Positions 26,050-34,859 of a stretch of 64,000 nucleotides of DNA are shown piece after piece (the stretch's first letter is position 1; each line of letters begins with the position of its first letter). The DNA lies in contig NZ_CP182236.1 in assembly GCF_048077055.1 (NCBI RefSeq), forward strand, positions 1,302,001 to 1,366,000, given 5' to 3'. The notes under the pieces are model-generated. The model saw only the letters and a program-made list of their open reading frames with translations, was not told the origin of the DNA and searched no databases. Origin of the DNA: Egbenema bharatensis. GTDB lineage: Bacteria > Cyanobacteriota > Cyanobacteriia > Elainellales > Elainellaceae. The position numbers and the translations under genes were made by a program.

Positions 26050-26912
26050 TCATTCTCCCTGACTGACAATTCCCGACCACTGCACCCGCTTCTGCCGTTC
26101 TCGGCGATAGGAGAAAAATAAATCCGCATTTTGGTACGTGCAGTAAGGGGCGATCGCAATTTGCTCTGGCGAAATGCCCATTTGTTCGAGCTGAAGGACA
26201 TTGACCCGGCGCACATCTAACCGCGATCGACCGGGTTGGGGATCATCCAGTACGGGGGAGTTGGGTAACTGTTGGACTGCCTTGAGAATTTCGTTGGGTT
26301 CAATTGGGGTGGGCTGCTCTAACTCAGAAAGAGAAGAGGCAAGAACCCCCGCAGGTTGTTTGACGATCGTTGCTGCCACCTGAGCTGCAACGGTTGTGGA
26401 AACCTGATACACTTCTCCAGCGATCGCCGGGCCCATTGCCACCCGCAATTGATGTAGTTGACTCCCCTGAGCCAACAGACGTTCGATCGCCTTTGGCACA
26501 ATGCTCAGAGCCGTACCGCGCCATCCAGCATGAACCGCTGCCACCTGTCCCGTCGCTTCATCGGCAATGAGCACGGGCGTACAGTCTGCCGAACATACCC
26601 ACACTGCCTGATTTGCCAACTCAGTCAACAAGCCATCGGCATCGGGAAAGAGGGGCGATCGGTATCTCCATCTTCCTCCGTTGCCATCAGTCCTTGTTCA
26701 GTGGCGCGATTGATTTCGGAAGAGCTGAGAACCGTATTACCGTGAACTTGCTTGACTCGGTAAATGTCCGCCGTTGGCTCAAGGATTTCCACTAGATCGG
26801 CAGGAGTCCGCGACCAGAATTGCTGAGTAAAAAAACCGTGTTTCCACTCACTCAACAAGTCGCAGGTGAAATAAGGAAGTCCTTGCCAGGTTTGCAAGTG
26901 CCAGGTTTGCAT
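26050..26912 (-). pseudogene. pgeF: Purine nucleoside phosphorylase/laccase-domain protein PgeF (YfiH), frameshifted
   Basis: Two abutting frames make one protein of about 285 residues. The upstream part ends DTDRPSFP and the downstream part continues DADGLLTELANQAVWVCSADCTPVLIADEATGQVAAVHAGWRG. One C is missing from CCC (plus-strand GGG 26644-26646). The zinc-site residues are all present: KQVHGN, CSADC and VHAGWRG. Established role: the family acts on purine nucleosides and edits peptidoglycan precursors. The break is probably a sequencing indel, since both halves are well preserved. Confidence 0.85.
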
Positions 26913-26919
26913 GGTGGGG

Positions 26920-26965
26920 AAGGGGAGATAGGGAGTGGGGAGTAGGGAGTAGGGATTCGGTCTTT
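26920..26965. repeat. Heptameric STRR-type satellite
   Basis: A short run of GGGGAGTAGGGAGT-type 7-bp units between pgeF and birA, of the same class as the satellites at 44526, 47468, 52334 and 61322. Confidence 0.6.
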
Positions 26966-27053
26966 AAGCTCTCCGCTCATGCTAGCGTACGCCAAAATCC
27001 TGTAGATTTGTGAATCTATAGCCAGATTTCACATCTCCTTGCTAATTTTCGTT

Positions 27054-27956
27054 GTGGATTTTGATCTTCAAATTTTAGAAAAGGCTCTACAGCACGATCG
27101 CTTTTCGCAGTTAGCGGCACGCATTCCTCATCGATCGCCCACTTTACCCGATTTGCCGGAATTTCAGGTACATCTGTTTAAGCAGGTTGCCTCAACCAAT
27201 GCGATCGCCTGGGAGTTGCTGCGTCAGGGAGCACCGGCTGGGACGGTAGTGATTGCTCTGGCACAAACTGCGGGGCAGGGACAGTGGGGACATCAGTGGC
27301 AGTCTTCAGGGGGTGGCTTGTATCTGTCCCTTGGAATTAAACCAAACTTACCCGTTGAGCAGGCAGGACAGCTCACCCTCAGTAGTGCCTGGGGGGTGGC
27401 AATGGCGTTACGGGACTGGGGCATTCCGGTGCAGATCAAATGGTTTAATGACCTGGTGATTCCGGATCGGGGCATGAACGATCGAAGTAATTCCGATCGT
27501 CTGATTATGCGAAAGCTGGGCGGTATTCTGGCGGAAACTCGCATTGCTCAAGGGCAGATTCATCAAGCGGTGATCGGAGTTGGGCTGAATTGGCAGAATG
27601 CTGTACCTGAGGTAGGAATTAATTTGAAGACGGTTTTAGCCACTCTAGCCCCCCAATCATCAAGCTCCACACCCTCGATCGATTCCCTTGAAATCCTGGC
27701 TGCGATCGTGCTTCAGGGTTTGCAGTTGGGCTACACCTACTGGCAGCGAGTTGATCCGTTCGTCTGTGCGGCTGCCTATGAAAAGCTGTTAGTGAATTTG
27801 GGACAATCGATCGCCTTTGAGGGGAAGCGTGGTGTGGTTATGGGCATTACTCCAACGGGGCAACTCCGCGTTCGGGTGGAAGATGCGATCGGTTCTGAGG
27901 TTTGTTTGGCTCCGGGGGCAGTGAGTTTGGGATATGGAGACACGAAGGGAAAATGA
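27054..27956 (+). CDS. birA: Biotin-[acetyl-CoA-carboxylase] ligase (BirA), without DNA-binding domain
   Basis: About 300 residues. The catalytic domain begins at HLFKQVASTNAIAWELL; the nucleotide/biotin loop reads AGQGQWGHQWQSSGGGLYLSL, a variant of GRGRRGR. QIKWFNDLV holds the catalytic lysine region, and KLGGILAET and GVGLNW follow. The C-terminal SH3-like domain is EGKRGVVMGITPTGQLRVR. There is no helix-turn-helix, so it ligates biotin but does not repress. The start is uncertain: GTG 27054 or TTG 27039, neither with a clear Shine-Dalgarno site. Confidence 0.88.
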   Translation: MDFDLQILEKALQHDRFSQLAARIPHRSPTLPDLPEFQVHLFKQVASTNAIAWELLRQGAPAGTVVIALAQTAGQGQWGHQWQSSGGGLYLSLGIKPNLPVEQAGQLTLSSAWGVAMALRDWGIPVQIKWFNDLVIPDRGMNDRSNSDRLIMRKLGGILAETRIAQGQIHQAVIGVGLNWQNAVPEVGINLKTVLATLAPQSSSSTPSIDSLEILAAIVLQGLQLGYTYWQRVDPFVCAAAYEKLLVNLGQSIAFEGKRGVVMGITPTGQLRVRVEDAIGSEVCLAPGAVSLGYGDTKGK

Positions 27957-27989
27957 TTTTTTCCCAGGAACTAATGGTCGTGAGTTCAA

Positions 27990-28367
27990 TCAGGCAGAAG
28001 TTTGCATCAGCTCATAGGGTTGAATCAGAATTTCGGCTGGGATTCCCAACTCTTGATTCAGCTTCCGAATCATTTCCAACGTTAAAGGACGTTTGCGGGA
28101 CAATACCTCAGTCACATTGGCTCGACTGCCAAGACAGGATTCCAGATCATGACGAGACCAACCACGGGTATCCATATAGTATTGAATGGCTTCAATTGGA
28201 TCAGGAAGTTCGATCGCGCAGTGTTCTTTCTCGTAAGCTTCCACTAAGGTACTGAGTACATCTAAGCGATCGGATTCAGGCGTGTTGGGTGCGGCGTTAA
28301 ATAGCAACTCGATCGCTTTTAGCGTTGCCTGATAATCTGCTTCAGTTTTTATCGGACGTAATTTCAT
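27990..28367 (-). CDS. HigA-like antitoxin-type helix-turn-helix protein
   Basis: About 125 residues from the ATG at 28367 (MKLRPIKTEADYQATLKAIE). The N-terminus matches the HigA/ImmA-linked pattern. The HTH occupies about 65-120 (MDTRGWSRHDLESCLGSRANVTEVLSRKRPLTLEMI). HigB-type toxins usually sit upstream of such genes, but no RelE-fold gene is here. The gene upstream is instead a Uma2-family nuclease-like gene, 30 bp away. A two-gene unit is possible. Confidence 0.85.
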   Translation of the reverse strand: MKLRPIKTEADYQATLKAIELLFNAAPNTPESDRLDVLSTLVEAYEKEHCAIELPDPIEAIQYYMDTRGWSRHDLESCLGSRANVTEVLSRKRPLTLEMIRKLNQELGIPAEILIQPYELMQTSA

Positions 28368-28396
28368 ATATCCACTACCTCCCATCTCAATTCGCT

Positions 28397-29005
28397 TTAA
28401 TATGAATCCCAGAACCACTGAAGATCCAGAACAAAATTCGGCAGAACCGCTTCACCCGCTAGACGACTTGGGGCAGATAAGGTTTCAACCGCTTGCTGCC
28501 CACGATAAATTTCGACTTGCCGATCGCGCCGATTGATCAGCCATCCTAGCTTGACACCATTTTCCATGTACTCTTGCATTTTGGCTTGAGCAGTTTCCAG
28601 AGTATCGCTAGGCGACATGAGTTCCAACACAAAGTCAGGGGCGATCGGCGGGAATTTCTCTTTTTGCTCAGATGTGAGGGCATCCCATCGCTCTTGCTTG
28701 ACCCAGGCTACATCAGGAGAACGAAAGCTCGCAGAGCTGACTTCGCCAACAGCCCCATTCGGCAATTTGAAGCAAGTGGAGGAATCAAATACTTTGCCCA
28801 ACTCGGTTTGGCAGTTCCAAATGACAAAATCCGCATTAATCTCTGAGTTGCGGTTTCCAGTTTCTCCCCCCGTCGGTGGCATCAGGATTAATGATCCATT
28901 GGCATTCCGTTCAATTCTCAAATCAGGATTTGCCCGACAAAGATCGTAGAATTGTTCGTCAGTTAAGGGCGCAGAGGCAGGCAGTTGAACCGTAAGAACG
29001 TCCAT
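28397..29005 (-). CDS. Uma2 family (DUF820) endonuclease-like protein
   Basis: About 202 residues from the ATG at 29005; upstream starts (29071 and 29110) would overlap the 3' end of holB. Family pattern: LTDEQFYDLCRANPDLRIE, GSLILMPPTG, SPDVAWV, PDFVLELMSPSDT then QAKMQEY. These are the D...E-x-K-like residues of a PD-(D/E)XK fold. Uma2 genes are highly expanded in cyanobacteria and their role is not established. It is followed by the HigA-like gene. Confidence 0.9.
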   Translation of the reverse strand: MDVLTVQLPASAPLTDEQFYDLCRANPDLRIERNANGSLILMPPTGGETGNRNSEINADFVIWNCQTELGKVFDSSTCFKLPNGAVGEVSSASFRSPDVAWVKQERWDALTSEQKEKFPPIAPDFVLELMSPSDTLETAQAKMQEYMENGVKLGWLINRRDRQVEIYRGQQAVETLSAPSRLAGEAVLPNFVLDLQWFWDSY

Positions 29006-29070
29006 ACCAAATCTCAGTGCTTCAAGCTTGCTGTGATGGTTATCATAACTTTTGAAAGAAATAAGTTTCA

Positions 29071-30024
29071 TTAAATTTCCTGCTGCATCCTTCCCAAAGT
29101 CACTTCCCACACTAAGCGAGGTTGGACGAACTGAAGCAAGTACCGTCGCGCATTTTCCAGGTGTTTGAGCTGTTCAGGCTGTCCCTGGGTTTGCCAGTAG
29201 TGGTGTTGCAGGTAGGTGACAAGCCACAGTTGGGCTTCGGTATCCAGGGTTTGAGCAATACGACGCGCCAGATCCAGCACACCCCGCAAAGTATTTGGTA
29301 GTTGAGTGGTTTCACTCAGCAGTTCAGGGGAGATGGCTTGAAGTTGTTGCCAATGGACGATCGCCTCTCCGGGGCTGCCCTGAGCCAGTGCCAAAATTTC
29401 TGGATGCTCTAACAGTTCGGCGTGTCCGGCTTGATTTAGCACCTGGGCAACCGCTTCTGTGCTGAGGCGTTGAAAGGGAATCCGTTGACAGCGAGAAACC
29501 AGTGTGGGCAACAAGGATTCGGTATTGGGTGCAAGGAGAATAATCGTAGCCTTCCCCGGTTCCTCCAGGGTTTTCAGTAAGCCATTGGCAGCGGCTTCCG
29601 CCATACTATCTGCCTGTTCCACTACCACAACCGATCGGGGTGCTTCCAGGGGCGGACGGCTGAGAAATCGGGCAATTTCCCGGACTTGCTCCAGGCGAAT
29701 TTCTGGGGGAGATTTGCGCTTTAATCCTAGCTCTACTGCTTCGGCTGCTGAAATTCGCTTGCCCTGATGCAGATAGGTGGGTTCGACCCAGAGAAGATCG
29801 GGATGGTTGCCCTGGTGGATGCGTTGGTGGAGTGAGGAGGGGGGAGTAGGAAGTGAGGAGGGGGGAGCGAGGAGGAGTTCGGCGAAGCAACGGGCGGCGA
29901 GGCTGCGGCCAATGCCGGGTGTCCCTGCGAAGAGGTAGGCGGGAGCGATCCGATCTTGAGCGATGGCGCGAGTCAGGAGTTCAACGGCCTGGGGTTGTCC
30001 GAGCAGGGGGAAGAAGGGAGACAT
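29071..30024 (-). CDS. holB: DNA polymerase III subunit delta' (HolB)
   Basis: 317 residues from the ATG at 30024. A clamp-loader AAA+ core: LFAGTPGIGRSLAARCFAE, in which the P-loop lysine is Arg, as expected for the non-ATP-binding delta' subunit. VVVVEQADSMAEAAANGLLKTLEEPG and LVSRCQRIPF (SRC motif) follow. Residues about 54-67 (LLAPPSSLPTPPSSLH) are encoded by a heptamer-like satellite at 29826-29882, an in-frame insertion in a loop. It lies upstream of the Uma2 gene on the same strand. Confidence 0.9.
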   Translation of the reverse strand: MSPFFPLLGQPQAVELLTRAIAQDRIAPAYLFAGTPGIGRSLAARCFAELLLAPPSSLPTPPSSLHQRIHQGNHPDLLWVEPTYLHQGKRISAAEAVELGLKRKSPPEIRLEQVREIARFLSRPPLEAPRSVVVVEQADSMAEAAANGLLKTLEEPGKATIILLAPNTESLLPTLVSRCQRIPFQRLSTEAVAQVLNQAGHAELLEHPEILALAQGSPGEAIVHWQQLQAISPELLSETTQLPNTLRGVLDLARRIAQTLDTEAQLWLVTYLQHHYWQTQGQPEQLKHLENARRYLLQFVQPRLVWEVTLGRMQQEI

Positions 30025-30229
30025 AGTCACAATTGAATTAAATTAGGAAGGGGTTTGAGTCCACTTGAATGGACTTTCACTTCATAATCCGCCATTCATT
30101 CGCGGAGGATTCATCGGATGAGCTGACCCATTGAAATTTATAGTTCCTGATTGCCGGTATCATATTTGACTACCATCATTCCCTTTTGAGTGCCGATCGC
30201 CTTGTAATTAAACATTCACATCCTATCCG

Positions 30230-30592
30230 CTAACCCTTTCCACCACTCACCTTCGCCTTATAGCCCATCTGAGTTAAAAGCTGGACTAACTTTTGAGCAT
30301 GATCCCCCTGAATCAGGATTTCGTTCTCCTCGATCGTCCCTCCAGCTCCGCACTGAGTCTTCAGCTTCTTCAGTAAATCCGCCAGGGTTTCGGGTTTTGC
30401 CTGAAAGCCGCTAATCACCGTCACCGTTTTTCCCTTACGCCCCTTACGACTTGCCTGAACGCGCAAGTTTTGCTGATTGGGAGGGAGTTCAGCGATCGGC
30501 CGTTCCAGAGCGGCATTGTCATGATTGCCAAACTCCGAGTACACCACCCGATTACTTGCTGATCCCGGCTCACCAGATTTACGTTTACCCAT
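30230..30592 (-). CDS. SUI1/YciH-type translation initiation factor
   Basis: 120 residues with the SUI1 (eIF1-like) fold in the C-terminal two thirds: GKTVTVISGFQAKPETLADLLKKLKTQCGAGGTIEENEILIQGDH. In eukaryotes and archaea this fold monitors start-codon selection; the bacterial role is less clear. The basic N-terminus (MGKRKSGEPGSASNRVVYSEFG) is typical of the YciH group. It is divergent from trpB. Confidence 0.92.
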   Translation of the reverse strand: MGKRKSGEPGSASNRVVYSEFGNHDNAALERPIAELPPNQQNLRVQASRKGRKGKTVTVISGFQAKPETLADLLKKLKTQCGAGGTIEENEILIQGDHAQKLVQLLTQMGYKAKVSGGKG

Positions 30593-30616
30593 CACCAATT
30601 CCTCCTACAGACCCAT

Positions 30617-30735
30617 GCTGGCAGGCAAAATGCCTACGCTACGGAATGACTTCTCAATCCCCCATTCGATCGCTGGCAGGCAAGATGCCTGCGCTACGGA
30701 AACCCACTCCCCACTCCCTACTCCCCACTCCCGTA
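30617..30735. repeat. Two GGCAGGCAAGATGCCTGCGC repeats and a CCCCACT heptamer tract
   Basis: Dispersed hairpin copies at 30617-30644 (variant AAAATGCCTACGC) and 30672-30699, then CCCACTCCCCACT heptamers to about 30733. All of it lies in the SUI1/trpB divergent promoter interval. Confidence 0.75.
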
Positions 30736-30785
30736 TAATAAAAACTATTCAATCATCCCAACATGTTTCATCTCACTGAAGTCTA

Positions 30786-32026
30786 ATGCTGACCACTGAC
30801 TCCCAAGCTAATTCTCCCGTTGTTCAAGTTCCTGATGCCCAGGGTCGCTTCGGCCAATTTGGCGGAAAATACGTCCCTGAAACATTAATGCCTGCTCTGA
30901 GCGAGTTAGAAGCAGCATTCTACCAATACCGCAATGATTCAGATTTCCAGGAAGAATTTCAAGGACTACTGCGGGACTATGTGGGACGACCCAGCCCATT
31001 GTACTTTGCGGAGCGGCTGACTCAACATTACGCGCGATCGGCTGGTAGTGGCGCACAGATTTACCTGAAACGAGAGGATTTGAACCATACGGGAGCCCAC
31101 AAAATTAACAATGCCTTGGGGCAAGTTCTGTTAGCCAAGCGCATGGGCAAGCAGCGGATTATTGCTGAAACGGGAGCTGGACAGCATGGTGTGGCTACCG
31201 CAACGGTTTGTGCCCGCTTTGGGTTAGAGTGCATCATCTACATGGGCGTTCACGATATGGAACGGCAAGCCCTGAATGTGTTCCGGATGCGGTTGATGGG
31301 GGCAGAAGTTCGTCCCGTTGCAGCCGGTACAGGAACGCTGAAGGATGCCACTTCAGAGGCGATTCGGGACTGGGTGACGAATGTAGAAACCACCCACTAC
31401 ATTCTGGGATCGGTGGCAGGCCCCATCCTTACCCCATGATTGTGCGGGACTTTCAGACGATTATTGGACAGGAAACGCGGCAACAATGCCTGGAGAAATG
31501 GGGCGGTTTACCGGATATCCTGCTGGCTTGCGTGGGCGGTGGTTCCAATGCGATGGGACTATTTCATGAGTTTGTCAAAGATACCAGTGTACGGATGATT
31601 GGCATTGAGGCAGGCGGTGAAGGCGTTCAGTCAGAAAAACACGCCGCAACGCTGACACGGGGACGGGTCGGGGTGCTGCATGGAGCTATGAGTTATTTGC
31701 TGCAAGATGAAGACGGACAGGTGATTGAACCCCATTCCATCAGTGCCGGACTGGATTATCCCGGTGTCGGGCCAGAACATAGCTATCTGAAGGATTCGGG
31801 ACGGGCTGAGTACTACAGCGTGACGGATCAGCAAGCCCTTGAAGCCTTCCAGCAGCTCTCTCGCCTGGAAGGAATTATTCCAGCCCTGGAAACGGCGCAC
31901 GCGATCGCCTATCTCGAATCCCTTTGTCCTCAGCTAGAGGGCAATCCTCGCATCGTGATTAATTGCTCCGGTCGCGGCGATAAGGATGTTCACACCGTAG
32001 CAAAATTTTTGAATCCAGAGGAGTAG
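30786..32026 (+). pseudogene. trpB: Tryptophan synthase beta subunit, frameshifted
   Basis: The full-length TrpB sequence is present in two frames. The first part (GRFGQFGGKYVPETLMPAL, LKREDLNHTGAHKINNALGQ with the PLP lysine, ETGAGQHGVATA) runs to GSVAGP. The expected HPYPMIVRDFQ then appears in the next frame because CCCC at 31421-31424 has one C too few. The second part holds CVGGGSNAMGLFHEF, HSISAGLDYPGVGPEH and CSGRGDKDVHT. It condenses indole with serine in tryptophan synthesis. No other damage is visible, so a sequencing deletion is likely. Confidence 0.92.
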
Positions 32027-32113
32027 GTGCACGTAGAAAATAACGTACCACCTGGTAGGGGCGCACTGCTGTGCGCCCTAACTCCGCGATCGAGGGTTAG
32101 TAATTAAATCGTA

Positions 32114-32163
32114 AGAGTTGTCTGAACAGGAAGCCCACAGAGTTGTCTGAACAGGAAGCCCAC
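32114..32163. repeat. 25-bp perfect tandem duplication
   Basis: The unit AGAGTTGTCTGAACAGG plus AAGCCCAC occurs at 32114-32138 and 32139-32163 without mismatch, downstream of trpB. A half copy of the GGGCGCACTGCTGTGCGCCC palindrome lies nearby at 32058-32080. Confidence 0.85.
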
Positions 32164-32216
32164 CCCATCAGCAGTAGGGATTCAACACTACCCAATCTTT
32201 ACCTATGGGACAAACA

Positions 32217-32294
32217 CCAGCAGGCAAGATGCCTGCGCTACGGAGTCATTCCCCACTTCCCACACCCCACACCCCACACCCCACTCCTCACTCT
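32217..32294. repeat. GGCAAGATGCCTGCGC repeat followed by CCCCACA/CCCCACT heptamers
   Basis: One dispersed hairpin copy (32217-32242), then an STRR-like tract (CCCCACACCCCACACCCC) up to the start of the CAP-domain gene. The tract replaces any recognisable ribosome-binding site. Confidence 0.7.
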
Positions 32295-32296
32295 GT

Positions 32297-32836
32297 ATGT
32301 ACAAATCAAATTGGAGAAACCTTGCTTTAGCCCTTGCTTTAGCATCTTTACTGGGGGGCTGCGAGATCCTGGAGCAGTTTGACCTTCCGCCCATCCTGAC
32401 GGGACGTAGAGCCGATCGCCAGGTGGAATCAGATGTTCCCACTGGAGACTATGCTGAACTAGAGCAAATTATCTTTGAGCAAATCAATCAGTATCGGGCG
32501 GAGCGGGGCTTGCCTGAACTATTGCTGAACGCAGAAATTAGTGAGCAGGCTCGGCTACACAGTGAAGAAATGGCAGCCAGCCGTAACCTCAGTCATGATG
32601 GATTTGAAGAACGGGCAGAAGCGATTTCCCAAGCTATTCCCCTTCGCAGTGCCGCAGAAAATGTAGCATTTAATCGGGGGTTTACTGAACCAGCTGTGCA
32701 GGCCACCGAGGGATGGATTGATAGTGACGGACATCGGGACAATATCGAAGGAAATTTTGATCTCACGGGGATCGGAGTGGCTCAAAATGCAGAAGGAGAA
32801 TATTACTTTACCCAACTATTTGTTCGCCGTCGCTAA
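32297..32836 (+). CDS. CAP-domain (SCP/PR1) lipoprotein
   Basis: 179 residues. The lipoprotein signal ends LLGGC, with Cys22 the likely lipidation site. The CAP domain spans about 50-178: LEQIIFEQINQYRAERGLPEL, SEQARLHSEEMAASRNLSHDG, AENVAFNRGF, GWIDSDGHRDNI, TGIGVAQNAEGEYYFTQLF. These carry the usual His and Glu pairs. It is anchored at the envelope, with unknown substrate. The rnd-like gene follows 20 bp downstream, so they probably share a message. Confidence 0.9.
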   Translation: MYKSNWRNLALALALASLLGGCEILEQFDLPPILTGRRADRQVESDVPTGDYAELEQIIFEQINQYRAERGLPELLLNAEISEQARLHSEEMAASRNLSHDGFEERAEAISQAIPLRSAAENVAFNRGFTEPAVQATEGWIDSDGHRDNIEGNFDLTGIGVAQNAEGEYYFTQLFVRRR

Positions 32837-32855
32837 GGAGCTGTGAGAATAAATT

Positions 32856-33485
32856 ATGGCATTGAATGATTTTCAGGTATGCGATCGAGACTTATCAGAA
32901 GAGACACTTGCTGCCTATCTCTCGACCGATGCGATCGCGGTCGATACGGAAACGATGGGATTATTGCCCCAGCGCGATCGGTTGTGTCTGGTGCAATTGT
33001 CTGATGCTCAGGGGCATGTCACAGTGGTGCGAATTGAAATTGGGCAAAATAGCGCACCGAATTTACAACAGCTTTTGGAATCATCATTAGTTCAAAAAAT
33101 CTTTCACTTTGCCCGGTTTGATTTGGCTACGATGCGCTATCACCTGGGGATCAAAATTACACCCGTTTTTTGCACCAAAATTGCCAGTAAACTGGCCCGA
33201 ACGTACGCACCCAAACATGGCTTAAAAGACGTGGTAATGGAATTGGAGCAAGTCGAACTCGACAAATCAGCGCAAAGCTCTGATTGGGGTAATCCCGCTA
33301 ACCTCACCGATGAACAACTCCGCTATGCCGCAAACGATGTCCGCTACCTGATCAGTGTCCGATCGAAACTCACAGCGATGCTGCAACGGGAAGGACGATG
33401 GGAGTTAGCTCAACGCTGTTTTGCTTGCCTACCGACGATCGTGGAGTTGGACTTGCTGCAATACCAAAATATCTTTGAACATTGA
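32856..33485 (+). CDS. Ribonuclease D-like 3'-5' exonuclease
   Basis: 209 residues, only the DEDDy exonuclease domain. The four motifs are visible: VDTETMGL (D, E), HFARFDLATM (D) and YAANDVRYL (Y, D). The HRDC domains of full RNase D are absent, as in many cyanobacterial copies. It likely trims structured RNA ends such as tRNA precursors. It is coupled to the CAP lipoprotein gene. Confidence 0.92.
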   Translation: MALNDFQVCDRDLSEETLAAYLSTDAIAVDTETMGLLPQRDRLCLVQLSDAQGHVTVVRIEIGQNSAPNLQQLLESSLVQKIFHFARFDLATMRYHLGIKITPVFCTKIASKLARTYAPKHGLKDVVMELEQVELDKSAQSSDWGNPANLTDEQLRYAANDVRYLISVRSKLTAMLQREGRWELAQRCFACLPTIVELDLLQYQNIFEH

Positions 33486-33722
33486 TTGAACGGGGAGCAT
33501 CCCGCTGATGCAAACCCATCCCCAATACACATCTATTACTCCGGCAATATTTGAGAAGGCATTCCCTAAAGTTGCCAGGATAATCACCTGCCCTGGCAAA
33601 GTTTTTGCTCAATAGCGAGAAAGGAGGAATGGATGAATAGAATAGTAAGTTAACAAACCACCGTAATCGATCGCTTAATTCACCCACTCGCCCACTCACC
33701 CACACATCCACACACCTACACT

Positions 33723-33920
33723 TTAGTTCGCAGCCCTGGCCACTAACCGGGTTGGGATCACCGTCAGGGACTGCGTTTGAGGGCGTTGGTTAAACCAGTT
33801 CAAACCAATCACTGTGTAGCTTTGAGCACTGCTTTCAAACGTATCTCCAACAGCGAACGTTTTGTCGCTTTTCAGAGTGCCAAGGGGACGTTGATGGGTG
33901 TCGATTAGTAAGTACTGCAT
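33723..33920 (-). CDS. Small conserved hypothetical protein, 65 aa
   Basis: A compact beta-rich protein (MQYLLIDTHQRPLGTLKSD, FAVGDTFESSAQSYTVIGLNWF, TQSLTVIPTRLVARAA) with no signal or membrane segment. It has a plausible Shine-Dalgarno GAGG before the ATG. It looks like a one-domain, all-beta protein of the kind common in cyanobacteria; no function is known to me. Confidence 0.6.
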   Translation of the reverse strand: MQYLLIDTHQRPLGTLKSDKTFAVGDTFESSAQSYTVIGLNWFNQRPQTQSLTVIPTRLVARAAN

Positions 33921-34529
33921 GGGAAACCTCTAGGATGGAATTTTGTCAGTGAATTTGCAAGAAATAAGCCCTAATTACCCTAAAACAATTGAACTAATGG
34001 TCTGCTAATTTGCTAATTTGAACCGGCACAAACCGAGCCGAAGCCGCCTCACAAGAGCAAACAAATCAGCAAGATACTTTCCCTAGAAAGGGACTATCTA
34101 AGATGAGTCAGATCCAGAGTTTTAGAGTAATTCGGTTTGAAGATCAGACCGAATTCGCAATTAAATCTCTCTTCCCAAACTGCTGCTATTCAGCATCAGG
34201 GCAGTATTGCAACTCCAGTACAACCCCCATCTTAAGGTCAAATCTTTATACAACCTTAATCAGGATACTGCCTGCCTCGCAATAAGAGTAAGAGCTTGAA
34301 CGATTGGTGAGTGAATGGATAGCTAAGGAGCTTCAACGCAGTAGAACACCATCATAAATCAAATGTAATTTGTGTACTGGCGGAACTTCATTAGCCTGTC
34401 CAAATCAATCACTTAATTGCTTCCCCATCCTTATAGCACGTCTTTTTTGAAATTGACGAAGGTTAAGAAAATTAAATTGTGTTTTCTGGTTTTTCATAGA
34501 GCGTCAAAATCGTTTGCATGGTTTTTGTT

Positions 34530-34584
34530 GCGATCGGTTCAGGGCGATCGGTTCAGGGCGATCGGTTCAGGGCGATCGGTTCAA
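34530..34584. repeat. 14-bp tandem repeat built on a HIP1 core
   Basis: The unit GCGATCGGTTCAGG occurs in three exact copies at 34530, 34544 and 34558, with a fourth, partial copy from 34572 (GCGATCGGTTCAATC). Each contains the CGATCG core of the HIP1-type octamer. Confidence 0.85.
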
Positions 34585-34645
34585 TCAAAAAACGACGTTC
34601 CTGATCGGGAACGGAGGAGGGATCAGGGGCGGATTAGTCACCGCT

Positions 34646-34749
34646 TAGGGAGTTGCAATCAAATGGCATCCCAATCCTTGAAAAAATCGGCGGTAAGGGC
34701 GCACAGCAGTGCACCCCTAACGGGTGTATGTTATTCTGCTGCATCCCCC
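34646..34749. mobile_element. MITE-like palindromic element, copy 2
   Basis: About 104 bp, homologous to 6008-6114. The ends are imperfect inverted repeats (CTTAGGGAGTTGCA against the reverse complement of TGCATCCCCCTTAG, 11 of 14). The centre is GGGCGCACAGCAGTGCACCC. It is flanked by 12-bp direct repeats TTAGTCACCGCT at 34634-34645 and 34750-34761. No coding capacity, so any transposase acts in trans. Confidence 0.6.
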
Positions 34750-34859
34750 TTAGTCACCGCTACAAAAGTGGGATGCGTGCTCGCTTGCACCGGATATCAC
34801 ACCGGCCATCCATTGCAGGCTAATCACTGAAGCCCCTTGATGGGGGTTAGTTAAAAATC

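Larger units (their letters stand above)
33921..34859. other. Gene-free interval with tandem and MITE-like repeats
   Basis: About 940 bp. It contains a 14-bp tandem repeat (34530-34584) and the second MITE-like element (34646-34749). Open frames here are short and are made partly of the repeats. None has coding features. Confidence 0.5.

Noticed and set aside
30451..30738. 95-codon frame opposite the SUI1 gene
   Set aside because: Antisense shadow plus dispersed repeats; no independent support.
31208..31440. Separate gene in the alternative frame inside trpB
   Set aside because: The upstream part of that frame is a shadow; only the part after 31425 matches TrpB, so it is the same gene after a frame break.
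34530..34584. Possible CRISPR array
   Set aside because: Units of 14 bp are contiguous with no spacers, and no cas genes are present; this is a minisatellite.
34417..34830. 137-codon open frame upstream of the M23 gene
   Set aside because: It is composed largely of the 14-bp tandem repeat and the MITE-like element.
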